A stretch of 64,000 nucleotides of DNA from Zasmidium citrigriseum (taxonomy: Eukaryota > Ascomycota > Dothideomycetes > Mycosphaerellales > Mycosphaerellaceae): positions 992,001 through 1,056,000 of the forward strand of contig NHNW01000007.1 in the NCBI GenBank assembly GCA_002786025.1, in the 5' to 3' direction. Below, one piece after another: positions 40,626 through 50,684 of the stretch. The notes under the pieces are model-generated. The model was not told the origin of the DNA and ran no database searches. It was given only the letters and a program-made list of their open reading frames with translations. How positions within the stretch are numbered: the first letter of the stretch is position 1; every line of letters begins with the position of its first letter. The position numbers and the translations under genes are program-made.

Positions 40626-42379
40626 CGTGGATATCGTCGTTGATGCCGTTGAGATATAACCTGGTGCCGATGTGTTGCTCTCCTTGATGTATGCTTTTTT
40701 GACGTCTTGTGGGTTGAAGTATTTAGTTCCCTTGCAGAACGTCTGCCAGCGAGTCGAAAGAGACGGAGAGGTAACAGCGATCCAAACGAGAAAGCGATAC
40801 GAAAGAGCAGCCCACGTTGTTAAAGACTCAGCGCAATCCACGCGGCAAGAGTCCTCTGAACGGATTTCTCGCCGGCGACCACCCTCCACTTACCTCTATA
40901 GTGTATGAAAAAGACGGCGTGGATCTACGCAATGCTGCAACGAAAGACTGCAACGAAAGTCTCTCGACCACTCACACCCGACGAGATTACCATGTGCTCC
41001 GGGTCCCGCCACAGAGGCTTGTCTGGAGTGGGAAGGTGATGCAGCTGGACGTCTGCAGGGAAGCTTTAGCGTGGCCAGACAAGCATTGGTCAAGCAGCTG
41101 CTGCTTGTGGTTCAGGAACCGGAGATGTGCGAATCAGAGGTGGTGAATTTGTCGATTGCGAGATGTGGTTCGGATGTCGGCATCGCCGGGCGAGCGTTGG
41201 ATGACCTCGTGGGCTGCTCGTGGGAGGCTGGTGGTTTGGAGGATTTGCAGTTTTCGCCTCTCTTCTTTCTTGTGCCGCTGCCTTTTCTGGCAGTCGGGAT
41301 CTCGTATCTGCGCCTCAGGCGATGACAACGACGGGATCCAGTATAGAGGGCCTGCGGTTTCACCTTCTACGCCCAGTCGGGACCACTTCACCAGTCGTCA
41401 ATTGGTGACGAGGCGGTTGTCTTGGCTATCGAACAGACAGCGTCCAGACAGACCGTCGCAAGGCTCGTGAAAGGATCAAGACCATAAATGAAATAGAACA
41501 CAGGTTGAGGATGCGTTGTCCTCAAATCGTTCTCGATGGCCCTTCTTGAGCGTCGCCACCTGGCGGTATCGAATTCGCCGGCATCGCTCGGACTTGATCA
41601 CGACGTTTAACAGAATCCATTTCTTATCAGGATCGGGTTGCTTCAGTGTATCTCATGGTCGTTGCTGTCTTCATGACCCTGCATCGTCGTCGTCGTTTGG
41701 GAGGATCCTTTATCTCATCGCGAGAGACTGAAGCGAATTGACTTTCGGCTGTTGCATCCTCGGCCACGGCTTTTCAAGACCTTTGCTTGGGTCGCCTCTC
41801 GCCAGGTCTGTCTTTCTCCAACGACCTCCTTTCGAGCTCCTGTCGAAACTCATCCGACTCATGGATGGGTGATTGATGGTTGAGTTGTGCCGTCGTTGGG
41901 CATCTCTGCTTCTTGTGCCGCGCCGGCAAGATGAAACAAATCCGCCTCGGAGCAAGTCGCCTGATGCCGACGAGAACGTCATGAGGCATTCGACAGCTCA
42001 CCAGATGCATCGCGCTATCCGTGCCAGCTCAGGAGACATGCAGGAAAAGCACGGCGGTCAAGTAAACAATCCTATTCTTCTTTCCACCGGTATTCAGTCC
42101 TCATTATTCCGTTCACAATATACATATTTTTCACGTGTACTTGTCTTGACTCGGTGCCAACCGATCAGCTGCAGATCGAAAGGAAACGGTCACAGTGGAT
42201 CTTCCAACGGCTCCTAGCTTGTGCAGTTTAATGACAGCAGCAGTGGACTTGGCTGGGTATCTATGATCGCTCTACAGACGCTCCACGGAGGCTGTATAGC
42301 ATTCTGACAGCAGCGTCTTCCGAAACGTCGGCGAGCTCGCCAACATGCCCACCAATCGATCGAGAGCATAGCGGTGACG
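40626..42379. other. 1.75 kb divergent intergenic region
   Basis: It separates the CCC1 start (-) and the coiled-coil protein start (+). Frames up to about 115 codons exist on both strands without any domain or splice support. It presumably holds two promoters with long leaders. No repeat or RNA gene seen. Confidence 0.5.
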
Positions 42380-45300
42380 ATGGCCGAGAGTCCGCGGTCT
42401 GCGTTCGGTTTTGGATCAAGGCCTTCGAGTCGTGGTGCCTTGAGCCATGCGTCGGATGCCACAGAACGCCCTGACTCCGCCGGTTCGACGAGAACTCTGA
42501 CCCAAGAGATCGATCATATCAAACACCTCATTAGCCGATCCAAGAATGCCCCGACTCAAGCCGCCGGAAGCATCACTGCACAGGTGTTTCGCCAGAGGAG
42601 CTCCTCGACGCCGGTCAGCACAGCGCACATCTATCATGAGCTGGATCAGTTGAAGAAACGAATAAAGACTGAGCACCATACTCTCATACGCCGACCATCC
42701 CAGACAGATCCCGAGACCGAGTCGGAAGCCGAGCCAGACGATTTGCTTGATGAGCGAGAAGAAGAGTTGGAACGGGCTCGAGAGGAAGTGCTCATTGTCA
42801 GGCAGAATGGAGAGCAATTGCTGGAGGCTGCAGAGAGGAAGGTCGACGGTCTCACGGGAGAGAAAGAAAACTTGGAAGGCACTTTGAAAGGACACCGACA
42901 AGAGCTGAGCAAGATCACGAAGGAGAAGACAACTTTGGAGCAGCAATTGCGTGACGTGCAACGGCAGAATGAGGAGTCTGCGGCGCAGGTGCTGAACCTG
43001 AAGCAGGCCTTGGAGAATAATGAGGCTCGAATACAACAGCTTGAACAAGATCGCGAGAAGAGCAATCCCGTGCACGATGAGGCAAAGGTGCAGATCTCGA
43101 AGCTGGAGGAGCTCAAGGCTGAATTGGAAGCAACGTTGGCCGCAAGTAGTGATCGCGTTGCGAGCTTGGAGGCTGAGAACAGGGCGGCGGCCGAGAAGGC
43201 TCGGCAACTTGTCGAGGAGCATACCAAGCATCAGGAACAGACGAGACAGCAACTTGAGCAATTGCAATGGCAGAATACCGAGGCGGCGGTAGCGGCGCAG
43301 CAGCATCAGTCCAGCATCAAGGATCTGCACAAGAAGGTGGCGGGCTCAGACGCTCTCATCACCCAGATGAACAGAGATCATGAAGTACGATGCAACGATC
43401 TTAGTAGTCAGCTTGACGAACATAAGAAGCGCCTGGAGAAGACTTTCAGGCAAGTCGAATCTCACGAGCAGAAGAACCAGCAATTGCAGAAGCAATTTCA
43501 GGAGAAGGATGCTGAGGCGGCAACTCTTGCGAAGCAAATGGATGACAGTCGTGTCAAGCTCGAGAAGGCCGCATCAGAGCAGCAGCGTCTTATCGAGGTA
43601 CACCATCAAGAATTGGAAGACACTAAAGCTCAACATCAACAGGCTCTGCATGCACTTCAGACCAGGCACGAAGAAGAAAGCCAGCGTGCAATAGAAGAAC
43701 TTGCTCAAGCCAGAAGTGTGCACGCAGAGGAGCTGGAGAAGATCAAGACGTCCAGCGCCAAAGGTCTCTACGATGCCAAGTCACAACATGATGGCGAATT
43801 AGACAAGCTGAAAGCCTCCCACATTGAAAACGTCAGTGGGCTGAAGGACACTCATGCTAAGGAGCTCGCCGACACGAAAGACGCCCACACTGCTGAGCTG
43901 TCTTCGGTAAGAGCAGCCCATGATGATCAGCTTCGAACTGTGAATGACGAGCTCGATAAAGCGAGACGTGCCGCTGAAGAGGTGGCTGCCACTCACGCCA
44001 AAGAGATTGATACTCTCCAGACAGAACACCGAAGTGCGGCTCAAGCAGCCAGCAACGACTTGGATGATCTGAAGCATCGTCTAGAAACAGCCATTGGAGA
44101 TGCTGAGAAACAGGTCGCTGAACTGAAGAGCGCCCTTGCTGCTCAGAGCGAAACTGCCGAATCCCGTCGCAAGGACCTCGCCAAGAACGAAAATGAGCAT
44201 CAAGCACGAGTTCGAGATTTGGAGACGAGGCTGGCAAAGGGCGAGCAACAGCATAAGACCTTGCAGGCGACCATCGCCGAGCTTGAAACGACGTCCAGAT
44301 CTGAGAAGGATCGCCTGACGTCTGAACTGGCTTCGCGAAACGAGGAACTTGAACGTGTCCAGAGAGCATCCTCAGAGCTACGTCAGCTCATCGAAAGTCG
44401 GACTGCTAGCTACGAGAAGCGACTCCTCGATCTTAGCAACGAAGGTCAGGCCAAAGAGACTCAGCTGAGGGAAGCTGAACAGGCACACAGCACAGTGCTC
44501 GAAGAATTGAACAGCAAGCACTCCCAGACTCTCGAAGAGCTGAAGAAGTTTCATGCGGCCGAGGTTGACCAGCTGCATTTGGATTACAAGGATGCTGCAG
44601 AGAGCTCAGGCCAAGATCACATTGGCAAAGTTGCAGAATTGAACGAGTTCCACCAAAAGGCTCTGGAGAAGGCAAGGGAGGAGAATGATCAGGCTCTGGA
44701 ACAGCTCAAGGAGGCACACGTTCGTGAGAAAGATACCCTTGCGAACAACCACGCAAGCGAAATCGAGCGCGTTCGGAAGGAGCACGGCAGCGCTTTCAAC
44801 GAACTGATGCAGCAAGTGGATCAACTCAAGAGTCAATCCGATCGCGAGAAGGAGAGTTTGATGTCAGATCATTCAAAGGCTTTGGATCGCGTCCACAAGG
44901 AAGCCGAGGAGGATCGACAGATCACTCTGGCGGTATCGAAGCAAGATCACGAACGACAGTTCCAGGAGCTGAAAAACAAGCACGCAACGGACAAGGAGCA
45001 CATGGCTTCTGAGCATGCCAACGCGCTCGAGAGGGCACGACATGAAGCGCAAGGACAACACGAAAAGCGATTGATGGATCTTCAACAGCAACATGAGTCT
45101 GAGCTGGCGAGGCTGCAGACTGAGCACGAAGAGAAGACCAACGAGGCGCATAGTCTTCATCAAGAAGCGTTGAAGCAAGCAGAGATCGATCGCAAATCTA
45201 TGGAAGAATCGCATAGCTCCGCCCTTGACGACCTTCGAAAGCAGAACGAGGCTTCGATTGCTCAGTTGAAGGAAGACCATGACTCTGCATTGAAAGCGCA

Positions 45301-48300
45301 TGCGACGAAGTCCGATCAAGAACACGAAGCTGTTGTTGCAGCCCACGAAGCGAAGGTCAGCGATTTGCAATCAAGTCACGAGTCTGAACTTGCTCGCCTG
45401 AAGCAGGAGATGTCCAAGGCTGGTGAGACGCTTGCAGCCGCGCAGGCAGGCCATGAATTGGCAGCGCAGAAGCTGCAATCTGCTCACAGCAGCGAATTGG
45501 AGAAGGTCAAGTCTGGCCATGAAGGCGAACTTGAACAGCTGCGCTCTGCCCACAGTAGTGAGCTGAACGCACTTCGTACAGCTTTATCAGAGGCTGAAGA
45601 GCAGGCGACAGCCGCCAAGGCAGAACATCAAGCTGCAAAAGAGGAGACCAGCACTGGTCATAATGCAGCCATCCAGCAGCTAAGAGACGAGCATGATGGC
45701 CATGTCAATGAGATGCGAGCCAAGCACGACGAGAAGCTGCATGGAGTCCGCAAGGAGCTCACACAGGCGCAAGAGAGGTTCGTTGCCGCTCAAGCCGGTC
45801 ACGAGCTCGCCGTTCAGAACCTTCAAACTGCGCATAATGCCCAATTGAGTGAGGTCAAGGATGCCCATGAAGAGGAGATGAGAAAGCAGGGGTCCCAGTA
45901 TGAGGATCGGCTACGGAGAGTTCAAGAAGAGGCCGAGGCTGCCAAATCGGGCTTGCAACAGCAACACCAAGACGCTCTCTCCAATCTTCGAGCTGATCAC
46001 GAGGCTCACAGCAATGCAAACAATGATGGCCATCTCGATAAGCTCTCGGCCCTGCAAAGGGAGCACGACTCGGCGATTGCCGACTTGAAGACGGAGCATG
46101 CTCGACTGCTAGAGAACGCTCAACAAGCCAATTCCTTGTCGGATCGTGAGAGAGAAGCAAAGCACGAAGCTGAGATCCAAGCGATTCGTTCATCTGCTGC
46201 TGGCGATCTCGAGGCTTCTCGCGAAGAGCATGCCAAAGCACTGCAGGCCGCAGAAGCTCGCCATAACGAGGCTGAACGTGAAACACAGGCCAGGCACGAG
46301 TCGAAGCTTGCTGAACTATCGGCCGAGCATGAGAACCGTCTTGAAGAGCTTCGAGCCTCCTTGCTTGCATCTAGTGCTGAACAGCAGCAGAAGCACGAGC
46401 AGCAATTCAGCGAAAGCAGAGCCGCAGCGGCGGAAGAGCTAGAGAAGCTTCGTGCTGCGCATAGTGAGACGGTGAAGGCTGTAAAGAACGAGAGCGGCGA
46501 TACTTTGAGGACTGTCCACGAGAATAACGAACAGAGACTGGCAGCAATGCGACAGGAACTGGACAATATGCGAGAAGCGCATGAGAACGCAATTCACGCT
46601 CGACTCGGCGAGGCAGAGGCCGACTCGAAGGCAGGGCTTGCTGCCCTGTCATCAGAACACAGCCGTGCGTTAGACGAAGCTGAGAAGACGAGACAGAGCG
46701 AGATGGAGAGTCTGAGACGAAGTCATGAGCAAGAGGTGCAAGATCTTCGATCATCGCTGGAAACGCAGGAAGCCCTCGCAGGAGTTGCGCAAGCCAGCCA
46801 CGAGAAGGCTCTCAACGATAAAGAGGCTATCTGGACGTCAAAGCTTGACAGTCTCAAGACTGAGCACCAGCGAGCTTTCACGCATCTTCGAAGCAACCAC
46901 GAGGAATCACTGGCTCAGAAAGTGAAAGAGCTCGAGCAACAGCGTGCTGAAGCCCTTGCCTTAGCGGCGATCGAAGCACAATCAGACGCGAAGGAGAAAG
47001 CTGCTGCAGCAGAGCAGCAACATCGAGCAGTACTGGAGGCTGCAGTCGACCGATCTCGACAGAGCTCTCAGGCTGAACTGAAGAACCTCAAGAAGCGCCA
47101 CCAGGATGCGGTTGCTCAGATTCGGTCGAACTCGCAGAAACAGAGTGCAGCTCAGGTGACTGAATTGGAGCAAGCCCACCAAAAGGAGCTCCAGGCCAGG
47201 CTTGATGAAGCACGGTCAGCGAGTGAGAGGTCTCTTCAAGAGGCAACCGAGATCCATCAAGGGGATGTTTTGCGTCTCGAGACAGAGCATCAATCGAAAT
47301 TGGCTGAACTGGAGGCTCGGCTGCGATCAGAACGAGAAGCTGATACCGCATCCAAACAAGAGGCTTTCACGTCAGAGATCGCAGCGCTCCAAAGTCGCCT
47401 CGATGCCTCGCTCACAGGTCAGGCTGAAGCCGAGAGAACACTTGCTGCACTGCGCCAACAGGTCTCTCAATCCGAGAAACGAGTCGTGGAGGCACAAACG
47501 TCATCCGATGCAGAGGTTACCGCTTTGCAAAAGGAGAAGGAAGATCTTGAGGCGCAGCTCGAAAAGGTCCAAGGGAGTTTACGAGATCTTCAAAGCAAGT
47601 ATTCAAACGGCACGACTACACCGAAACGGCAGAGCACTGGAGCGGAGATGGCAAATCTCAAATTGCAGCTTGATAGTCTGGAGGAAGAGCGTGCGACGAT
47701 GAGACTAACTCTGCAGAAGAGGCTGGACGAGAAGAGCGAACTGACCAGACAGAACGATTTCCTCATCAAGGAGCTGGAAGCTCTTCTCGCCCAACGGTCA
47801 AGGCCAAAAGCACCTACCAGGAACACCAGCGACGCTCTCGTGCAGACTGATCAACTGATTTCACCGGAGCCAAAGGTAGATCTTGCATCGATACAGGGTG
47901 TCAAGTCAGAGAGACGCAAGAGCATCCGCCCAGAGACACCATTGAGTCCGGGACGGAGACAGGCCAAGGACGAGATTGACATGGCTTGGAAGTCTCGATC
48001 TTTCGAGGACTACCTCCAAGATGCTCAGACTGAACTGTCGGACCTTGGCAGTGTCATTACGGCGAATGAGAGGCTCTTCAATTCCAAGATCAAGGAGCAT
48101 ATCGGGGAGCTTCAAAGGGCGAAAGATCAGTTGGCTGCCGACTACAAATTGAAGCTGGACAGACTCGCTGGCGACAAAGACCGAATGGAGAAGATGGTCA
48201 ATACTACGCAAGCAGCTGCATTCGCCAGAGATCGGAGAGACCTCGTAGCCCAGTACGACGCCGGCTTTGACGATCCGAGCGAACAAGCAGCCATGCTCAC

Positions 48301-49381
48301 TAGCCTTCCCGTCAGCAAGGCCAAAGCACTGAGAACAGCAGAGCAACGGCTCGTACAAGACTACAACAAGCGAATCGCCAAGAGAAAATCTCAGATTGCC
48401 CTCAAGCACGCAGAGGAGTTCCAGACCATCACCCAGGAGTACGACAGAAAGATTGCAGAGCTGCTCAATAATAGACATAGACTAGAGGGTGATTTGTCGG
48501 TTGACCCGTCGCAGTTCGAGAACGACTTTGGGGAGCTGCACTCACGGTCTGAGCAGCTCGAGGCGGAGAAGGCGCAGAGCGTGCATGGGAGTCCGCAGGC
48601 TGTGAGGTCGAAGAGACCGCGACCGTCTTTTGATGACTATGCGTCTCCAAGTCCACGGCCACGGACATCTGACGACCGACAACCAAGGATGCAGAGGACG
48701 AGCAACCCAAGGAATTCGACCTCGATACCAAGATCGTCCCTACAAGGAAGGAGAAGGAGCCCATCGCCACCAGTTCCGAGAGTGCTCTATCCAGGCAACA
48801 GAGACAGTCCAGAAGCTACCTCCCAACCCTTCCGTGGCCGTGAGCGATACGCGCCGGTCCAGCAAAGATCCCTCATGCGCGCCAAAGAACCCTCCGACGT
48901 CCACCCTCACCCCCAACAACGCATCGTGTCTGAACCCTCCCCGACCAAACGCCCCATCTCACGCCGCACAAATGGCACTACAAATCACGACTCCAGCCTC
49001 TCACCCTCCAATTTCGACAAGAACCCTCCAACCAAAAGCCCCAGTCAGCGCAGCTCAAAAGACTCCCCCTCCAAACCCGGCTTCCTCCGCCGCGTCAAAG
49101 ACCGCATCTCCCTCGACGGCCACCGTCCTCACATACACGTACCGCATTTCCATCGACCAGGTTCTTCAGCTGGACGACCGGGTTCGAGATCGCAAAATCA
49201 TCATCAGCCTCGTCTTGAGCCCACTCCTGAACCGGAGTGTGAGGAGCAGGCGCCAGAGCCGTCTATACCTGCGGGACCGGCGTTTATGAAGCCGAAACGG
49301 ACACGATCGAAGAAACTTTCGAGTGGGATGATTTATTATCAAGCGCCGAGGCAGAAGAGTCCTGCTATGGAGTTTGAATGA
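42380..49381 (+). CDS. Giant coiled-coil protein (2333 residues) with 11-residue periodicity, function unknown
   Basis: One uninterrupted 7-kb exon; the start is the ATG at 42380. Residues 1-110 are disordered and Ser-rich, followed by an acidic patch (DPETESEAEPDDLLDEREEE). From about 115 to 1830 it is nearly continuous coiled coil. Many segments repeat every eleven residues with His at a fixed place, for example SHIENVSGLKDTHAKELADT and AHTAELSSVRAAHDDQL (about 470-525), and again around 990-1070 and 1135-1170. A second helical region (about 1870-2060, SFEDYLQDAQTELSDLGSVI...) is more complex and may be the conserved functional part. The last 270 residues are basic and disordered, with a [ST]-x-I-P site (NSTSIPRSS) and a possible membrane-binding helix (KPGFLRRVKDRISLDG). 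This layout fits golgins, spindle-pole or septal scaffolds; I cannot name an orthologue. Confidence 0.85.
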   Translation: MAESPRSAFGFGSRPSSRGALSHASDATERPDSAGSTRTLTQEIDHIKHLISRSKNAPTQAAGSITAQVFRQRSSSTPVSTAHIYHELDQLKKRIKTEHHTLIRRPSQTDPETESEAEPDDLLDEREEELERAREEVLIVRQNGEQLLEAAERKVDGLTGEKENLEGTLKGHRQELSKITKEKTTLEQQLRDVQRQNEESAAQVLNLKQALENNEARIQQLEQDREKSNPVHDEAKVQISKLEELKAELEATLAASSDRVASLEAENRAAAEKARQLVEEHTKHQEQTRQQLEQLQWQNTEAAVAAQQHQSSIKDLHKKVAGSDALITQMNRDHEVRCNDLSSQLDEHKKRLEKTFRQVESHEQKNQQLQKQFQEKDAEAATLAKQMDDSRVKLEKAASEQQRLIEVHHQELEDTKAQHQQALHALQTRHEEESQRAIEELAQARSVHAEELEKIKTSSAKGLYDAKSQHDGELDKLKASHIENVSGLKDTHAKELADTKDAHTAELSSVRAAHDDQLRTVNDELDKARRAAEEVAATHAKEIDTLQTEHRSAAQAASNDLDDLKHRLETAIGDAEKQVAELKSALAAQSETAESRRKDLAKNENEHQARVRDLETRLAKGEQQHKTLQATIAELETTSRSEKDRLTSELASRNEELERVQRASSELRQLIESRTASYEKRLLDLSNEGQAKETQLREAEQAHSTVLEELNSKHSQTLEELKKFHAAEVDQLHLDYKDAAESSGQDHIGKVAELNEFHQKALEKAREENDQALEQLKEAHVREKDTLANNHASEIERVRKEHGSAFNELMQQVDQLKSQSDREKESLMSDHSKALDRVHKEAEEDRQITLAVSKQDHERQFQELKNKHATDKEHMASEHANALERARHEAQGQHEKRLMDLQQQHESELARLQTEHEEKTNEAHSLHQEALKQAEIDRKSMEESHSSALDDLRKQNEASIAQLKEDHDSALKAHATKSDQEHEAVVAAHEAKVSDLQSSHESELARLKQEMSKAGETLAAAQAGHELAAQKLQSAHSSELEKVKSGHEGELEQLRSAHSSELNALRTALSEAEEQATAAKAEHQAAKEETSTGHNAAIQQLRDEHDGHVNEMRAKHDEKLHGVRKELTQAQERFVAAQAGHELAVQNLQTAHNAQLSEVKDAHEEEMRKQGSQYEDRLRRVQEEAEAAKSGLQQQHQDALSNLRADHEAHSNANNDGHLDKLSALQREHDSAIADLKTEHARLLENAQQANSLSDREREAKHEAEIQAIRSSAAGDLEASREEHAKALQAAEARHNEAERETQARHESKLAELSAEHENRLEELRASLLASSAEQQQKHEQQFSESRAAAAEELEKLRAAHSETVKAVKNESGDTLRTVHENNEQRLAAMRQELDNMREAHENAIHARLGEAEADSKAGLAALSSEHSRALDEAEKTRQSEMESLRRSHEQEVQDLRSSLETQEALAGVAQASHEKALNDKEAIWTSKLDSLKTEHQRAFTHLRSNHEESLAQKVKELEQQRAEALALAAIEAQSDAKEKAAAAEQQHRAVLEAAVDRSRQSSQAELKNLKKRHQDAVAQIRSNSQKQSAAQVTELEQAHQKELQARLDEARSASERSLQEATEIHQGDVLRLETEHQSKLAELEARLRSEREADTASKQEAFTSEIAALQSRLDASLTGQAEAERTLAALRQQVSQSEKRVVEAQTSSDAEVTALQKEKEDLEAQLEKVQGSLRDLQSKYSNGTTTPKRQSTGAEMANLKLQLDSLEEERATMRLTLQKRLDEKSELTRQNDFLIKELEALLAQRSRPKAPTRNTSDALVQTDQLISPEPKVDLASIQGVKSERRKSIRPETPLSPGRRQAKDEIDMAWKSRSFEDYLQDAQTELSDLGSVITANERLFNSKIKEHIGELQRAKDQLAADYKLKLDRLAGDKDRMEKMVNTTQAAAFARDRRDLVAQYDAGFDDPSEQAAMLTSLPVSKAKALRTAEQRLVQDYNKRIAKRKSQIALKHAEEFQTITQEYDRKIAELLNNRHRLEGDLSVDPSQFENDFGELHSRSEQLEAEKAQSVHGSPQAVRSKRPRPSFDDYASPSPRPRTSDDRQPRMQRTSNPRNSTSIPRSSLQGRRRSPSPPVPRVLYPGNRDSPEATSQPFRGRERYAPVQQRSLMRAKEPSDVHPHPQQRIVSEPSPTKRPISRRTNGTTNHDSSLSPSNFDKNPPTKSPSQRSSKDSPSKPGFLRRVKDRISLDGHRPHIHVPHFHRPGSSAGRPGSRSQNHHQPRLEPTPEPECEEQAPEPSIPAGPAFMKPKRTRSKKLSSGMIYYQAPRQKSPAMEFE

Positions 49382-49676
49382 AGAACGGATGAACACATTG
49401 AGGACCTTCTGATTTAGCGATGGCGTTTGTTTGGTGGATACTCTGATTCGAAAAGCATATGGATGAGACTTTTGATGTGAAGGAGATGTATAATGACGGC
49501 CATTTTGACACGATTCATTTCAGCTGCATAGCGAAGGGGCATTGCATTCATTGTATAGCCGTTGCACAATTCTCAAGCCTTTTCAAAGTCGGCTTTTTCC
49601 ATCTCTGTATCATCAATAACGTCAGCTCTCAGTTTGGATGAGCTTTCCAATCAAAGGAGGGACATGCAGGTCTTTC

Positions 49677-50240
49677 TTACGGTAGGACCGCAACGCATTC
49701 GATCTCGACGTCCGTGCCCAGTGGGAGCTGCTTGACGGCGACGCAACTAGAACTTCCTGTCAGTATTACATCCTCTGGGAGTAGCAATCGAGTTGACTTA
49801 CGTCCTCGAAGGCTTGTTCTCGCCCCAGTACTGCGTGTAGACCTCATTCATGGCAGAGAAGTCCTTCATATCGGCGATGAAGACGTTGACCTTGACAACT
49901 AATAGCACCACCATCAGCAAAAGTGCCCTCATAATCCTATTCGAAGACCTCAGCTCACCATTGTCGACAGTCGTGCCAGCGGCCTCAAGAACCTTGGTCA
50001 AGTTCTTGATGCATTGGTGCTGTGATGGCATTCATCAGTCCCCGTTCATTATCATGAGTTGAAGGCCGGGTGACTCACCGTCCTGTCACCAATCGTCCCC
50101 TCAACCAACTTGCCCGTCTCAGGGTTCATAGGCACTTGTCCAGAGCAGTAAACCGTGCCATTGGCCACGATGGCCTGGCTGTAGATGCCCGCCAGAGGCT
50201 TGGGGGCATTTTGCGTGAGGACGACTTGCTTAGGTGCCAT
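49677..50240 (-). CDS. RidA/YjgF family reactive-intermediate (enamine/imine) deaminase
   Basis: Four exons (50079..50240, 49959..50019, 49802..49898, 49677..49746) give 129 residues, the usual family length. The introns start GTGAGT, GTGAGC and GTAAGT and end CACAG, TTAG and CTAG. The spliced protein reads NAPKPLAGIYSQAIVANGTV, VYCSGQVPMNPETGKLV, QHQ/HQCIKNLTKVLEAAGTT, VVKVNVFIADMKDFSAMNEV and SRTCVAVKQLPLGTDVEIEC. The substrate arginine (SRTCVAV) and the terminal IEC glutamate are in place. RidA hydrolyses enamines and imines such as 2-aminoacrylate released by PLP enzymes and protects cysteine and isoleucine metabolism. With no presequence, it is probably the cytosolic form (Hmf1-like) rather than the mitochondrial one (Mmf1). 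It is convergent with the giant coiled-coil gene. Confidence 0.95.
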
Positions 50241-50684
50241 TGTTGCGGTGTCTAAGGCTTGGAGATCGTGGTTCTGGGCGTGGGTTGTGGTTTTTGGGAG
50301 GAAGTGAGGTTACACAAGCAAGCAAAGCAGAAACTTTATAGCTCTGCCAACAAGGTAGCTCTTAGGGCGTGAGGTCTTGGATGCTGCGGCGGGCCGCCTT
50401 GCCCGATGCTGGCCGAGATGCGGAAAGCTTTCACGTAACAAATCGAAGGCAGAGTTGAGGGTAGAGATGCGAGGATCAACTTTGCTGGTTGCTGGACATC
50501 CTTCGTTGGAAAGATGTAAATGTCCGTAAGCGATGACAGCATGTTCGGGCCGAACGTCGTTCATGAGTCCGAATCGGATGTTCAGGGGATTCTTGGAAAT
50601 GGGTTGCGATATATTCTATTGACGACTCATGCCTCCTGTGTACCTCCTACGACTAACCACCACTTTGTCTCCAGCATCGCCCTC
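50241..50684. other. Intergenic region between RidA and an uncharacterised gene
   Basis: About 440 bp between minus-strand genes; the RidA promoter. No coding signal or RNA gene recognised. Confidence 0.5.

Noticed and set aside
42416..47351. Long antisense frames (up to 304 codons) under the coiled-coil gene
   Set aside because: Their Leu/Ser/Cys-rich composition is the expected complement of Glu/Lys/Gln-rich coiled-coil codons.
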